Shown: one piece after another, positions 1-8,436 of the stretch
Numbering within the stretch: the first letter of the stretch is position 1
Layout: every line of letters begins with the position of its first letter
Assembly: GCA_963699535.1 (NCBI GenBank)
Contig: CAVOUJ010000014.1
Coordinates: 62,001 to 126,000, forward strand
Length of the DNA stretch: 64,000 bases
Source of the DNA: VBDM01 sp963699535
GTDB lineage: Bacteria > Pseudomonadota > Gammaproteobacteria > Burkholderiales > SG8-39
Direction: 5' to 3'
Made by a program: the position numbers and the translations under genes
The notes under the pieces: model-generated
Seen by the model: the letters and a program-made list of their open reading frames with translations, nothing else
Database searches by the model: none
Told to the model about the DNA's origin: nothing

Positions 1-411
1 ATGGTGCTCGACGAGGGCCCCCGTTCGGCTTCGGTGATGACACTGGAGCCGACGCAGTTCCTGGTCATACCCGGAGAGGACTTCATGGAATTCGTCGTGA
101 AGAGCCCGGAATTCTCGCTGCACCTTATCCTCAAGCTCATCCGGCGGGTGCGCGCGCTCACCAATGACGTGAAGAGTCTCGCGCTCATGGACGTATACGG
201 CCGCGTGGCGCGCATGCTCCTGGACCTTGCCGTGGACCGCGATGGCGTGCTCGTAATCGAGAAGCGTCCAACGCAGCAGGAGATGGCCAGCCGGGTCGGC
301 GCGTCGCGCGAAATGGTCAGCCGCATCCTTGGCGACCTCGTCAACGGCGGATACATCGAAGTCGAGCGAGACCAGATCAAGATCGCACGCACCCTGCCGC
401 GCGCGTGGTAG
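1..411 (+). CDS. Crp/Fnr-family transcriptional regulator, C-terminal part (5' partial)
   Basis: This is a cyclic-nucleotide-receptor-type DNA-binding regulator cut by the window edge. The 136 visible residues hold the end of the effector-binding beta-roll, the long dimer helix (about residues 35-70) and a Crp-type winged helix-turn-helix (about 85-130, with TQQEMASRVGASREMVSRIL as the recognition region). Full-length family members are about 220-240 residues, so roughly 90 residues are missing, and the ATG at base 1 is probably internal. It ends 105 bases before the substrate-binding protein array, on the same strand, and could regulate it. The ligand cannot be told from what remains. Confidence 0.85.
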   Translation: MVLDEGPRSASVMTLEPTQFLVIPGEDFMEFVVKSPEFSLHLILKLIRRVRALTNDVKSLALMDVYGRVARMLLDLAVDRDGVLVIEKRPTQQEMASRVGASREMVSRILGDLVNGGYIEVERDQIKIARTLPRAW

Positions 412-516
412 CGGTGCTGACCCGGGCAGCGTGAATTTGTCACAAGCTTGACGCGCACTGCTTCACTGTCGGGGCGCGCCTGCAGCGAGAGGATGGACCT
501 CAAAGAGGGGGACCAG

Positions 517-1509
517 GTGAATCCACGCCGGCAAGTGTTGATGGCGCTCGGACTGGGTGCGCTTTCGGCGGCCTTTGCGGCGCTTGCCCAGCAGCAGGGC
601 AAGGTTTGGCGTGTCGGCTTCCTCGCGCTGCGCCACTTGGATCTTGTCGATACCGACTACTACTACGGCCCCTTCCGACAGGGAATGCGCGAGCTCGGCT
701 ACGTCGAAGGCCGGAATCTCGCGATCGAATGGCGTTCGGCCGAAGGCAAGGCCGAGCGTCTGCCCGCATTGGCCGCGGAACTGGTTCAGCTCAAAGTCGA
801 TGTGATCGTGACCGCAGGGACCCCAGCCACCGGCGCGGCGCAGAAAGCAACTTCTACCCTTCCCATCGTCATGGCGACGACCGCCGACCCGGTCGGCAGC
901 GGATTCGTCAAGGGTCTTGCACGTCCAGGCACGAACATCACCGGGCTCTCCAACCTCACCGTGGACATCAGCCCCAAGAACCTGGAGATCATGCTCAGCC
1001 TCGTGCCCAAGCTCTCCCAGGTGGCGGTTCTGGTCAATCCCACAAACTCGGCGCATGCGGCAATTCTGAAGAGCACCCAGGCCGCAGCGCAGAAACTCAA
1101 CATCAAGGTCCTGCCCGCGGAAGCGCGAACCGCGCAGGAGATCGATCGCGCATTTTCCGTGATGACCCGCGAACGCGCCGGGGCGGTCATCATCGCTGTC
1201 GACGGTTTTTTCATCCAGCAAGGGCGCCAGATCGCCGACCTGGCGGCGAAGCAGCGGCTTCCTTCCATGTCCGGGAGCCGGGAATACGTCGAAGCCGGCG
1301 GACTGGTGAGCTACGGGCAGAACCTCGCGGACAACTTCCGCCGCGCGGCCACTTACGTGGACAAGATCTTCAAGGGCGCGAAGCCCGGCGATCTGCCGGT
1401 CGAGCAACCCACAACGTTCGAACTGTTCATCAACCGCAAGGCCGCGAAAGCGCTCGGCATCACGATCCCGCAGTCGATCCTGGTGCGCGCCGACAAGGTG
1501 ATCGAGTGA
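517..1509 (+). CDS. ABC substrate-binding protein, array copy 1 (PF04392 type, subfamily A)
   Basis: Periplasmic solute-binding protein of the ABC_sub_bind (PF04392) family, about 330 residues, the family's usual length. An N-terminal signal peptide (NPRRQ basic start, hydrophobic stretch, ALA-Q cleavage region near residue 23) is followed by the family start KVWRVGFL and the shared C-terminus RADKVIE. I chose GTG 517 because AAAGAGGGGG lies just upstream and the signal peptide then begins cleanly. In-frame TTG 448 and ATG 493 are the alternatives. It is the first of eight paralogues in one tight run. It resembles copies 3 and 4 most (subfamily A: RQGMRELGYVEG, IEWR). No permease or ATPase is nearby. 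The ligand is unknown. Confidence 0.9.
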   Translation: MNPRRQVLMALGLGALSAAFAALAQQQGKVWRVGFLALRHLDLVDTDYYYGPFRQGMRELGYVEGRNLAIEWRSAEGKAERLPALAAELVQLKVDVIVTAGTPATGAAQKATSTLPIVMATTADPVGSGFVKGLARPGTNITGLSNLTVDISPKNLEIMLSLVPKLSQVAVLVNPTNSAHAAILKSTQAAAQKLNIKVLPAEARTAQEIDRAFSVMTRERAGAVIIAVDGFFIQQGRQIADLAAKQRLPSMSGSREYVEAGGLVSYGQNLADNFRRAATYVDKIFKGAKPGDLPVEQPTTFELFINRKAAKALGITIPQSILVRADKVIE

Positions 1510-2506
1510 CTACACGCCGGAAGATTCGACGGACATTCCTCCTCGCCGCAGCGGCCTGGCCCGCACTCGCTTGGGCGGGCGCAGTACGCGCGCAGGCGCC
1601 GGCAAGAGTCCGCCGGATAGGACTGCTCTCGCCATTCTCGCCTTCCGATACCGCGCTCTGGTACCAGGCATTCCGGCTCGGTCTCCGCGACCTCGGATGG
1701 GTCGAGGGAAAGAACATCAGCATCGAGTACCGCTATGCGGAGGGTAGAAGCGATCGCCTCCCTGACCTCGCAGCCGATCTCGTCCGTCTCAAGGTTGACG
1801 TCATCGTCGCTTCCGTTGCTCCCGATGCTCTGGCTGCCCAAAAAGCTACCAGGGCAATCCCTATCGTTATGGCGGCTGCGGGTGACCCTGTTGCAAGTGG
1901 GCTGGTTGAGAGCCTGGCGCGGCCCGGCGGCAACGTCACGGGGTTGTCCCAAATGACCTCGAGCTGGTCGGAAAACGGCTGGAGCTGCTCAAGGAAATGG
2001 TTCCCAAGCTCTCCCGCGTGGCTGTGCTCTGGAATCCACAGGGCGCAGGCTCGACACTCAGTTGGAAAGAAATCCAACTCCCGGCACGGCAGCTGGGAAT
2101 CCAGCTTCATTCGCTGGAGGTACGGAGCCCCAACGATTTCGACAAAGCGTTCGAAGACGCGACCAGGGCGCGCGCTGGCGCTCTTTTCATCATGCCAGAC
2201 CCGGTGATCACTACGAATCTAAAACGGATCGCGGACCTTGCGGCAAAGAGCCGCCTGCCGTCGATATTTCAATTTTCGGAATTCGCGGACGCCGGCGGTC
2301 TTGTGGCCTATGGGCCAGACCGTGCCGACTTGTACCGGCGCGCCGCCACCTACGTGGACAAGATCCTCAAGGGCGCGAAACCGGGCGATCTGCCGATCGA
2401 GCAGCCGACCAAGTTCGAGCTGGTGGTCAACATGAAGACCGCCAAGGCGCTCGGCATCACGATCCCGCAGTCGGTCCTGTTTCGCGCCGATCGGGTGATC
2501 GAATGA
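1506..2506 (+). pseudogene. ABC substrate-binding protein, array copy 2 (subfamily B), frame interrupted
   Basis: Second paralogue of the array. GTG 1506 overlaps the previous stop by 4 bases (GTGA). The N-terminus carries a signal peptide (WPALAWAGAVRAQA) and RIGLLSP. The frame is lost between about 1950 and 1972: copy 5 has 24 bases after TCCCAAATG up to the shared CGG, and this copy has 23, so one base is missing. After that the sequence continues in another frame with VPKLSRVAVLWNPQGA and ends in RADRVIE. If the deletion is real, only the first half of the protein is made. If it is a read error, the gene is a normal member of about 332 residues. It is close to copies 5 and 7. Confidence 0.82.
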
Positions 2507-3495
2507 ACCGGCGCAGAAGATTCCTCATCGCGATAGGAACCGTGGCGTTCGCGGCGCCACTGGCCTCCTTCGGTCAGCAGCCAGGCAAGATCTGGCGGGT
2601 CGGTTTTCTGTCGGGGCGTAGTCGCCCGGATTCTCTCGACTCGGATTATTACGGCGCGTTCCTGAGGGGCATGCGCGAGCTCGGCTATGTCGAGGGCAAG
2701 AATTTGGCGATCGAGTGGCGATTCGCCGACGGCGATTACGAACGCCTTCCCCGCCTGGCAGCGGAATTGGTACGACTGAAAGTGGACGTCGTCGTGGCCG
2801 CAGGCCCGCCCACGGTAGTCGCCGCGCAAAAAGCGATCACCACGATTCCTATCGTCATGACAACTAGTGTTGACCCAGTCGCCGCAGGCTTCGTCAAGAG
2901 CCTGGCGCGGCCCGGAGGCAACATCACGGGAATCTCGAACCTCAGTGGGGACTTCGGCCCGAAGCACCTGGAGATGATGCTCTCCATCGCGCCCAAGCTT
3001 TCGCGCGTAGCCGTGCTGGTGAATTCCGCCAACCCGAATCATGCCGCGATGACAAAGAGCGTCCAGACCGCGGCGCAGAAGGTAAACGTAAAGGTCTTTC
3101 CGGTGGAAGCGCGGACTCTGCAAGAGATCGAGAACGCATTTTCCAGGATGGCCAGGGAAAACATCAGGGCGATTATCGTGGGACTTGACGCGCTATTTAT
3201 CCAGCAAAGACGCCCGATCGCAGAACTGGCAGTGAAGGGTCGAATTTCCTCCATAGCCACGTTTCGGGAATATGCAGAGGATGGCGGCCCGATAAGTTAC
3301 GGCCAGAACCAAGCCGAGCAATTTCGCGGTGCCGCAGTTCTTGTAGACAAGATTCTCAAGGGCGCAAAACCCGGCGATCTCCCGGTGGAGCAGTCCACGA
3401 AATTCGACTTGGTCATTAACCGCAAGACCGCCAGGACACTCGGACTCGCTATTCCGCAGGAATTGCTGCTGCGCGCCGACAAGGTGATCGAGTGA
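2503..3495 (+). CDS. ABC substrate-binding protein, array copy 3 (subfamily A)
   Basis: Intact 330-residue PF04392 periplasmic binding protein. ATG 2503 overlaps the stop of copy 2 (ATGA), so translation is probably coupled. The signal peptide is NRRRRFLIAIGTVAFAAPLASFGQQ, split here as a basic n-region NRRRR and a hydrophobic core, with cleavage near residue 24. The mature part starts KIWRVGFLSGRSRP. It is most like copy 4: both share SGRSRP or TGRSRP, the YYGAF block and the AQKVNVKV or AQKANVKV block. The C-terminus is RADKVIE. No transporter partner lies nearby, so import needs a permease from elsewhere or the protein acts as a sensor. Confidence 0.9.
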   Translation: MNRRRRFLIAIGTVAFAAPLASFGQQPGKIWRVGFLSGRSRPDSLDSDYYGAFLRGMRELGYVEGKNLAIEWRFADGDYERLPRLAAELVRLKVDVVVAAGPPTVVAAQKAITTIPIVMTTSVDPVAAGFVKSLARPGGNITGISNLSGDFGPKHLEMMLSIAPKLSRVAVLVNSANPNHAAMTKSVQTAAQKVNVKVFPVEARTLQEIENAFSRMARENIRAIIVGLDALFIQQRRPIAELAVKGRISSIATFREYAEDGGPISYGQNQAEQFRGAAVLVDKILKGAKPGDLPVEQSTKFDLVINRKTARTLGLAIPQELLLRADKVIE

Positions 3496-4487
3496 ACGAG
3501 CGTCGAAAGCTGCTCATCGCGCTTGGCGCCGCCGCGTTGGCGCCGGGGGCGATCCTCGCGCAGCCGAAGCCGGCGCCGGGCAAAGTCTGGCGCGTCGGGT
3601 TTCTGACGGGGCGCAGTCGCCCGGTTTCTCTCGACTCCGGCTATTACGGTGCGTTCCCGAGGGGCATGCGCGAACTCGGCTATGTCGAGGGCAAGAACCT
3701 GGTGATCGAATGGCGCTTTGCCGACGGTGAGTACGAGCGCCTTCCCGGTCTGGCAGCGGAATTGGTACGCCTGAAAGTGGACGTCATCGTGGCAGTAGGG
3801 CCGTCCGTGAACGACGCACAAAAAGCGACCACCACGATTCCCATCGTCATCGTAACCAATATTGACCCGGTCGCCGCAGGCCTCGTTAGGAGTCTGGCGC
3901 GGCCTGGAGGCAACATCACCGGAACCTCGAACCTAAGCGGTGACATCAGCCCCAAGCACTTGGAGATATTGCTCACCATCGCGCCGAGGCTCTCTCGCGT
4001 GGCCGTACTGACGAATCCCGCCAACCCGGCTCATGCCGCGATGATAAAGAACGTCCAGGCCGCGGCGCAGAAGGCAAACGTAAAGGTCTTGCCAGTGGAA
4101 GCACGGACTCCGCAGGAGATCGAGAACGCATTTTCCAGGATGGCCAAGGAAAACATCGGGGCGATCATCGTGGGAATCGACTCGCTTTTTATTGAGCAAC
4201 GACGCCAGATCGCAGAACTGGCCGTGAAGAATCGGATTTCCTCCATCGCTCCATATCGGGAATATGTAGAGGATGGCGGCCTGATAAGTTACGGGCAGAA
4301 CCTCGCCGAGCAATTTCGCAGCTGCGCAGTTTTTGTGGACAAGATTCTCAAGGGCGCAAAGCCCGGCGACCTGCCGGTGGAGCAGTCGATGACATTCGAC
4401 CTGGTCATCAATCGCAAGACCGCTAGGGCGCTCGGCATCACGATCCCACAGTCACTCCTGTTTCGCGCGGACCGGGTGATCGAGTGA
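3492..4487 (+). CDS. ABC substrate-binding protein, array copy 4 (subfamily A)
   Basis: Intact 331-residue PF04392 binding protein, starting at GTG 3492 inside the stop of copy 3 (GTGA overlap). The signal peptide (NERRKLLIALGAAALAPGA, cleavage near LAQ at residue 24) leads into KVWRVGFLTGRSRP. Long stretches match copy 3 almost word for word, including EIENAFSRMA, KENIGAIIVGID and the C-terminal KGAKPGDLPVEQS, which points to a recent duplication within the array. It ends RADRVIE. The ligand is not recognisable from sequence. Confidence 0.9.
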   Translation: MNERRKLLIALGAAALAPGAILAQPKPAPGKVWRVGFLTGRSRPVSLDSGYYGAFPRGMRELGYVEGKNLVIEWRFADGEYERLPGLAAELVRLKVDVIVAVGPSVNDAQKATTTIPIVIVTNIDPVAAGLVRSLARPGGNITGTSNLSGDISPKHLEILLTIAPRLSRVAVLTNPANPAHAAMIKNVQAAAQKANVKVLPVEARTPQEIENAFSRMAKENIGAIIVGIDSLFIEQRRQIAELAVKNRISSIAPYREYVEDGGLISYGQNLAEQFRSCAVFVDKILKGAKPGDLPVEQSMTFDLVINRKTARALGITIPQSLLFRADRVIE

Positions 4488-5475
4488 AAACACGCCGGGA
4501 AATTCTCATCGCTGCGGTCGCGTGGCCCGCGCTCGCATGGGCGGGCGCAGTGCGCGCGCAGGCGCCGGCAAGAGTCCCCCGGATAGGACTGCTCTCACCA
4601 GCATCTCCTTCCATCGCCGCGCCCTGGCACCAGGCATTCCGGCTCGGTCTCCGAGACCACGGCTGGGTCGAGGGCAAGAACATCAACATCGAGTACCGCT
4701 ATGCGGAGGGTAAAAACGATCGCCTCCCTGACCTCGCAGCCGATCTCGTCCGTCTCAAGGTCGACGTGATCGTCACATCCGGTACTTCCGATGCTCTGGC
4801 TGCCCAAAGAGCTACCAGGGCAATCCCTATCGTTGTGGCGGCAGCGGGTGACCCTGTTGCGCTGGGGCTGGCTGAGAGCCTGGCGCGGCCCGGCGGCAAC
4901 GTCACGGGGTTGTCCCAAATGGCCCAGGAGCTGCACGGAAAACGGCTGGAGCTGCTCAAGGAAATGCTTCCCAAGCTCTCCCGTGTTGCTGTGCTCTGGA
5001 ATCCACAGGGCCCAAGCTCGACACTCAGTTGGAAAGAACTTCAACTCCCGGCACGGAAGTTGGGAGTCCAGCTTCATTCGACTGGAGGTACGGAGCCCCA
5101 ACGATTTCGACCAAGCGTTCGAGGACGCGAGCCGGGCACGCGCTGGTGCTCTTTTCATCACCGGAGACCCAGTGACCGTTACGAATCAAGAACGGATCGC
5201 GGACCTTGCGGCAAAGAGCCGCCTGCTGTCGATATATGCCTGGTCGGAAGGCCGCGGATGCTGGCGGTCTGGTGGCCTATGGGCCAGACCGTGCTGACCT
5301 GTTCCGGCGCGCCGCCACTTACGTGGACAAGATCCTGAAGGGCGCGAAGCCGGCGGATTTGCCAGTCGAGCTGCCGACGAAGTTCGAGCTGGTGATCAAC
5401 ATGAAAACCGCCAAGGCTCTCGGCATCACGATCCCGCAGTCGGTGCTGGTGCGCGCGGACAGGGTGATCAAATGA
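4484..5475 (+). pseudogene. ABC substrate-binding protein, array copy 5 (subfamily B), two frameshifts
   Basis: Starts at GTG 4484 in the stop of copy 4. The N-terminal half is normal (signal peptide ending AGAVRAQA, then RIGLLSPASPS). Comparison with copy 7 locates two one-base insertions. The first, near 5081, is an extra A in CATTCGACTGGAGG against CATTCGCTGGAGG. The second lies between about 5237 and 5262, where 34 bases replace 33. Reading across both restores LEVRSPNDFD, ITGDPVTVTN and finally GGLVAYGPDRADLFRRA up to RADRVIK. The last residue is Lys instead of the Glu of the other copies. It is either a decayed copy or a good gene with two sequencing insertions. Confidence 0.82.
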
Positions 5476-6464
5476 TTACCCGCAGACACTTGCTCGTTGC
5501 AATTGGCGTAGGCGCAGTTGTCTCGCCACTGGCGTCCCACGCACAGCAAAAACCGACGAAGGTTCCGCGGATAGGTTATCTGGACTACACCTCCTCCGAT
5601 CTCGCGAGCGCGCGGCTGGAGCGGCTGCGGTCGGGCCTGCGCGACTTGGGCTATGTGGAAGGCAAGAACATCGTCATCGAGGTCCGATCGGCGGAGGGGG
5701 AGATCGAGCGTCTTGCCGGCCTGGCGGGACAGCTTGTGGAAATGAAGGTGGATGTTATCGTGGCCACGGGAACGCCGGCCATCCAGGCTGCTCAGCGCGC
5801 GACAAACATCATTCCCATTGTCATGGGGACGGTCGGCGATCCGGTCGGCTTCCGATTCGTCGCGAGCCTGTCGCGCCCAGGCGGCAACATTACGGGATTG
5901 ACCAGCATAACCGCGGATCTCAGCAGCAAGTATCTGGAGCTGCTGCGCACCGCGGTTCCCAAGTTGTCGCGCGTCGCGGTGCTGATGAACCCGGGCAATC
6001 CGAGCCACGCCCGCCTGTTCGTGCCGAACATTCTGGCCGCCGCGAAGAAGAACGGCGTGACCATCGTGCCGGTTCAACTAAATAGCGCGAGCCAAATCGA
6101 TGCTGCCTTTAGCGCTGTGAAACAAGAGCGCGTGGGCGCGCTGATCGTGCTGCCGGACGGCCTGTTCTACGGGCAAGCGCGCCGGATCGCGGAGTTTGCC
6201 TTACAGCAACATCTCCCCACGATGTTCGCGGACCGGAATCCTGTGGAAACCGGCGGCTTGATGAGTTACGGGCAGAACCTCGCGGAAAATTTCTATCGGG
6301 CGGCCACCTACGTGGACAAGATCCTGAAGGGCGCCAAGCCCGGAGAGTTGCCGGTAGAACAACCTACAAGACTGGAACTGGTGATCAACCGCAAGACCGC
6401 GAAAGCAATCGGGCTGACGATCCCGCAGGAACTGATCCTGCGTGCGGACAGGGTGATCGAGTGA
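5472..6464 (+). CDS. ABC substrate-binding protein, array copy 6 (subfamily C)
   Basis: Intact 330-residue PF04392 binding protein. ATG 5472 overlaps the previous stop by 4 bases. The signal peptide (ITRRHLLVAIGVGAVVSPLA, cleavage near SHAQQ) is followed by KVPRIGYLD. It belongs with copy 8 in subfamily C, marked by KVPRIG, SSKYLELLR, GALIVLPD and QARRIAEFALQQHLPTMF. The C-terminus is RADRVIE. It sits between two subfamily B members, so the array order is mixed rather than grouped by type. Confidence 0.9.
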   Translation: MITRRHLLVAIGVGAVVSPLASHAQQKPTKVPRIGYLDYTSSDLASARLERLRSGLRDLGYVEGKNIVIEVRSAEGEIERLAGLAGQLVEMKVDVIVATGTPAIQAAQRATNIIPIVMGTVGDPVGFRFVASLSRPGGNITGLTSITADLSSKYLELLRTAVPKLSRVAVLMNPGNPSHARLFVPNILAAAKKNGVTIVPVQLNSASQIDAAFSAVKQERVGALIVLPDGLFYGQARRIAEFALQQHLPTMFADRNPVETGGLMSYGQNLAENFYRAATYVDKILKGAKPGELPVEQPTRLELVINRKTAKAIGLTIPQELILRADRVIE

Positions 6465-7450
6465 AAACACGCCGGGAAATTCTCCTCGCCGCGGCGGCTT
6501 GGCCCGCGCTCGCGTTGACGGGCGCAGTACGCGCGCAGGCGCCGGCAAAAGTCCGCCGGATAGGACTTCTCTCGGGAATATCGCCTTCCGATGCCGCGCT
6601 CTGGAATCAGGCATTCCGGCTCGGTCTCCGCGACCTCGGATGGGTCGAGGGAAAGAACATCAGTATCGAGTACCGTTATGCGGAGGGGAGATACGATCGC
6701 CTCCCTGACCTCGCAGCCGATCTCGTCCGTCTCAAGGTTGACGTCATCGTCGCTACCGTTTCTCCCGCTGCTCTGGCTGCCCAAAAAGCGACCAGGGCAA
6801 TTCCTATCGTTATTGCGGCTGCGGGTGACCCTGTTGCGCTTGGGCTGGTTGAGAGCCTGGCGCGGCCCGGCGGCAACATCACGGGGTTGTCCCAAATGGG
6901 CCCGCAGGTGACTGGAAAACGGCTGGAGCTGCTCAAGGAAATGGTTCCCAAGCTCTCACGCGTGGCTGTGCTCTGGAATCCACAGGGCGCAGTCGCGACA
7001 CTCTATTGGAAGGAAATCCAACTGCCGGCACGGCAGCTGGGAGTCCAGCTTCATTCGCTGGAGGTCCGGAGCCCCAACGATTTCGACAATGCGTTCGAAG
7101 AGGCGACCCGGGCGGGCGCTGGCGCTCTTTTCATCATCCCAGATCCAGTGACTGTTACGAATCTAAAGCGGATAGCGGACCTTGCGACAAAGAGCCGCCT
7201 ACCGTCGATATTTCACATAGCGGAATTCGCGGACGCTGGCGGTCTTGTGGCCTATGGGCCAGACCGTGCCGACATGTTCCGTCGCGCCGCCACCTTCGTG
7301 GACAAGATCCTCAAGGGCGCGAAGCCCGGCGATCTCCCGGTCGAACAGCCGACCAAGTTCGAACTGGTGATCAACATGAAGACCGCCAAGGCGAGCGGAA
7401 TCACAATCCCGCAGTCCGTACTGTTTCGCGCGGACCGGGTGATCGAATGA
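6461..7450 (+). CDS. ABC substrate-binding protein, array copy 7 (subfamily B)
   Basis: Intact 329-residue PF04392 binding protein and the only undamaged subfamily B member, useful as reference for copies 2 and 5. GTG 6461 overlaps the stop of copy 6. The first bases are identical to those of copy 5 (GTGAAAACACGCCGGGAAAT). The signal peptide ends GAVRAQA; then come KVRRIGLLSGISPS, RPGGNITGLSQM, the WNPQGA strand and PNDFDNAFEEA. The C-terminus is RADRVIE. Confidence 0.9.
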   Translation: MKTRREILLAAAAWPALALTGAVRAQAPAKVRRIGLLSGISPSDAALWNQAFRLGLRDLGWVEGKNISIEYRYAEGRYDRLPDLAADLVRLKVDVIVATVSPAALAAQKATRAIPIVIAAAGDPVALGLVESLARPGGNITGLSQMGPQVTGKRLELLKEMVPKLSRVAVLWNPQGAVATLYWKEIQLPARQLGVQLHSLEVRSPNDFDNAFEEATRAGAGALFIIPDPVTVTNLKRIADLATKSRLPSIFHIAEFADAGGLVAYGPDRADMFRRAATFVDKILKGAKPGDLPVEQPTKFELVINMKTAKASGITIPQSVLFRADRVIE

Positions 7451-8436
7451 AGACGCGCCGCGAATTTCTAGTTGCGGGCGGCTCGGGGCTGTGCTTACTC
7501 GCGGCGCCGCTGGCGTCTTTCGCGCAACAGAAGCCGGGGAAGGTTCCCCGTATAGGGTTCCTGGACAACGCCCCCTCCGATATCGGACGGGCGGACGGAT
7601 TGCGGGCGGGCCTGCGTGACCTCGGCTACACGGAAAACAAGAGCATCGTCATCGAGTACCGGTCGGCAGAGGGGAAGTACGAGCGCTTGCCCGACCTTGC
7701 GGTGCAATTGGTGCAGTTGAAAGTCGAGGTCATCGTCGCCGGAGGAATGCTAGCCGTTCAGGCGGCCCGGAAAGCGACAACCGCCATTCCCATCGTCATG
7801 ACAGCGGCTACCGACCCGATCACCGCCGGATTCATCGCGAGCTTTGCGCGGCCGGGAGGAAACATCACCGGACTATCTGTGATGGCGGAAGATGTCAGCA
7901 GCAAGTACCTGGAATTGCTGCGCGTCGCGGTTCCAAAATTGTCGCGGGTCGCCGTTCTCGTGAACCCGACCCATCCGGTTCACCCCTCCTTGTTGAAAAA
8001 CATTCAGGGCTCCGCCCAAACGAGCGGCGTGAAAGTCTGGCCGCTCGAAGCCAGCATTGCTGCTCAGATCGAGGGTGTTTTCGACGCAACGAAGAGGGAA
8101 CGCGCGGGTGCGCTGATTGTACTTCCCGACGCCATCTTCTTCGCTCAGGCGCGTCGGCTTGCGGGCCTTGCCGCGCAGCAGCGCCTGCCCACGATGTTCT
8201 GGACGCGGGAACCCGTGGAAGCTGGCGGGCTGATGAGTTATGGACAGAACGTTGCGGAACACTACTATCGGGCAGCCACTTACGTGGACAAGATCCTCAA
8301 GGGCGCGAAACCGGCTGACCTGCCGGTGGAGCAGCCCACGAAAATCGAGCTGGTGATCAACCTCAAGACCGCGAAGGCAATCGGGCTCACTATTCCGCAG
8401 GACTTGCTGTTTCGCGCCGACAAGGTGATCGAATGA
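7447..8436 (+). CDS. ABC substrate-binding protein, array copy 8 (subfamily C)
   Basis: Last receptor of the array, 329 residues, intact. ATG 7447 overlaps the stop of copy 7. The n-region KTRREFLVAGG resembles subfamily B, while the mature part (KVPRIGFLDNAPSD, SSKYLELLRVA, IVLPDAIFFAQARRLAGLA) is subfamily C, so the N-terminus may have been exchanged by recombination. It ends RADKVIE. The stop overlaps the start of the histidine kinase gene, which places receptors and kinase in one translationally coupled unit. Confidence 0.9.
   Translation: MKTRREFLVAGGSGLCLLAAPLASFAQQKPGKVPRIGFLDNAPSDIGRADGLRAGLRDLGYTENKSIVIEYRSAEGKYERLPDLAVQLVQLKVEVIVAGGMLAVQAARKATTAIPIVMTAATDPITAGFIASFARPGGNITGLSVMAEDVSSKYLELLRVAVPKLSRVAVLVNPTHPVHPSLLKNIQGSAQTSGVKVWPLEASIAAQIEGVFDATKRERAGALIVLPDAIFFAQARRLAGLAAQQRLPTMFWTREPVEAGGLMSYGQNVAEHYYRAATYVDKILKGAKPADLPVEQPTKIELVINLKTAKAIGLTIPQDLLFRADKVIE

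Noticed and set aside
463..1407. Long minus-strand frame opposite receptor copy 1, and similar ones opposite copies 3 to 8
   Set aside because: Antisense shadow frames typical of GC-rich genes; they follow the codon pattern of the plus-strand receptors and show no signal peptide, motif or ribosome site.
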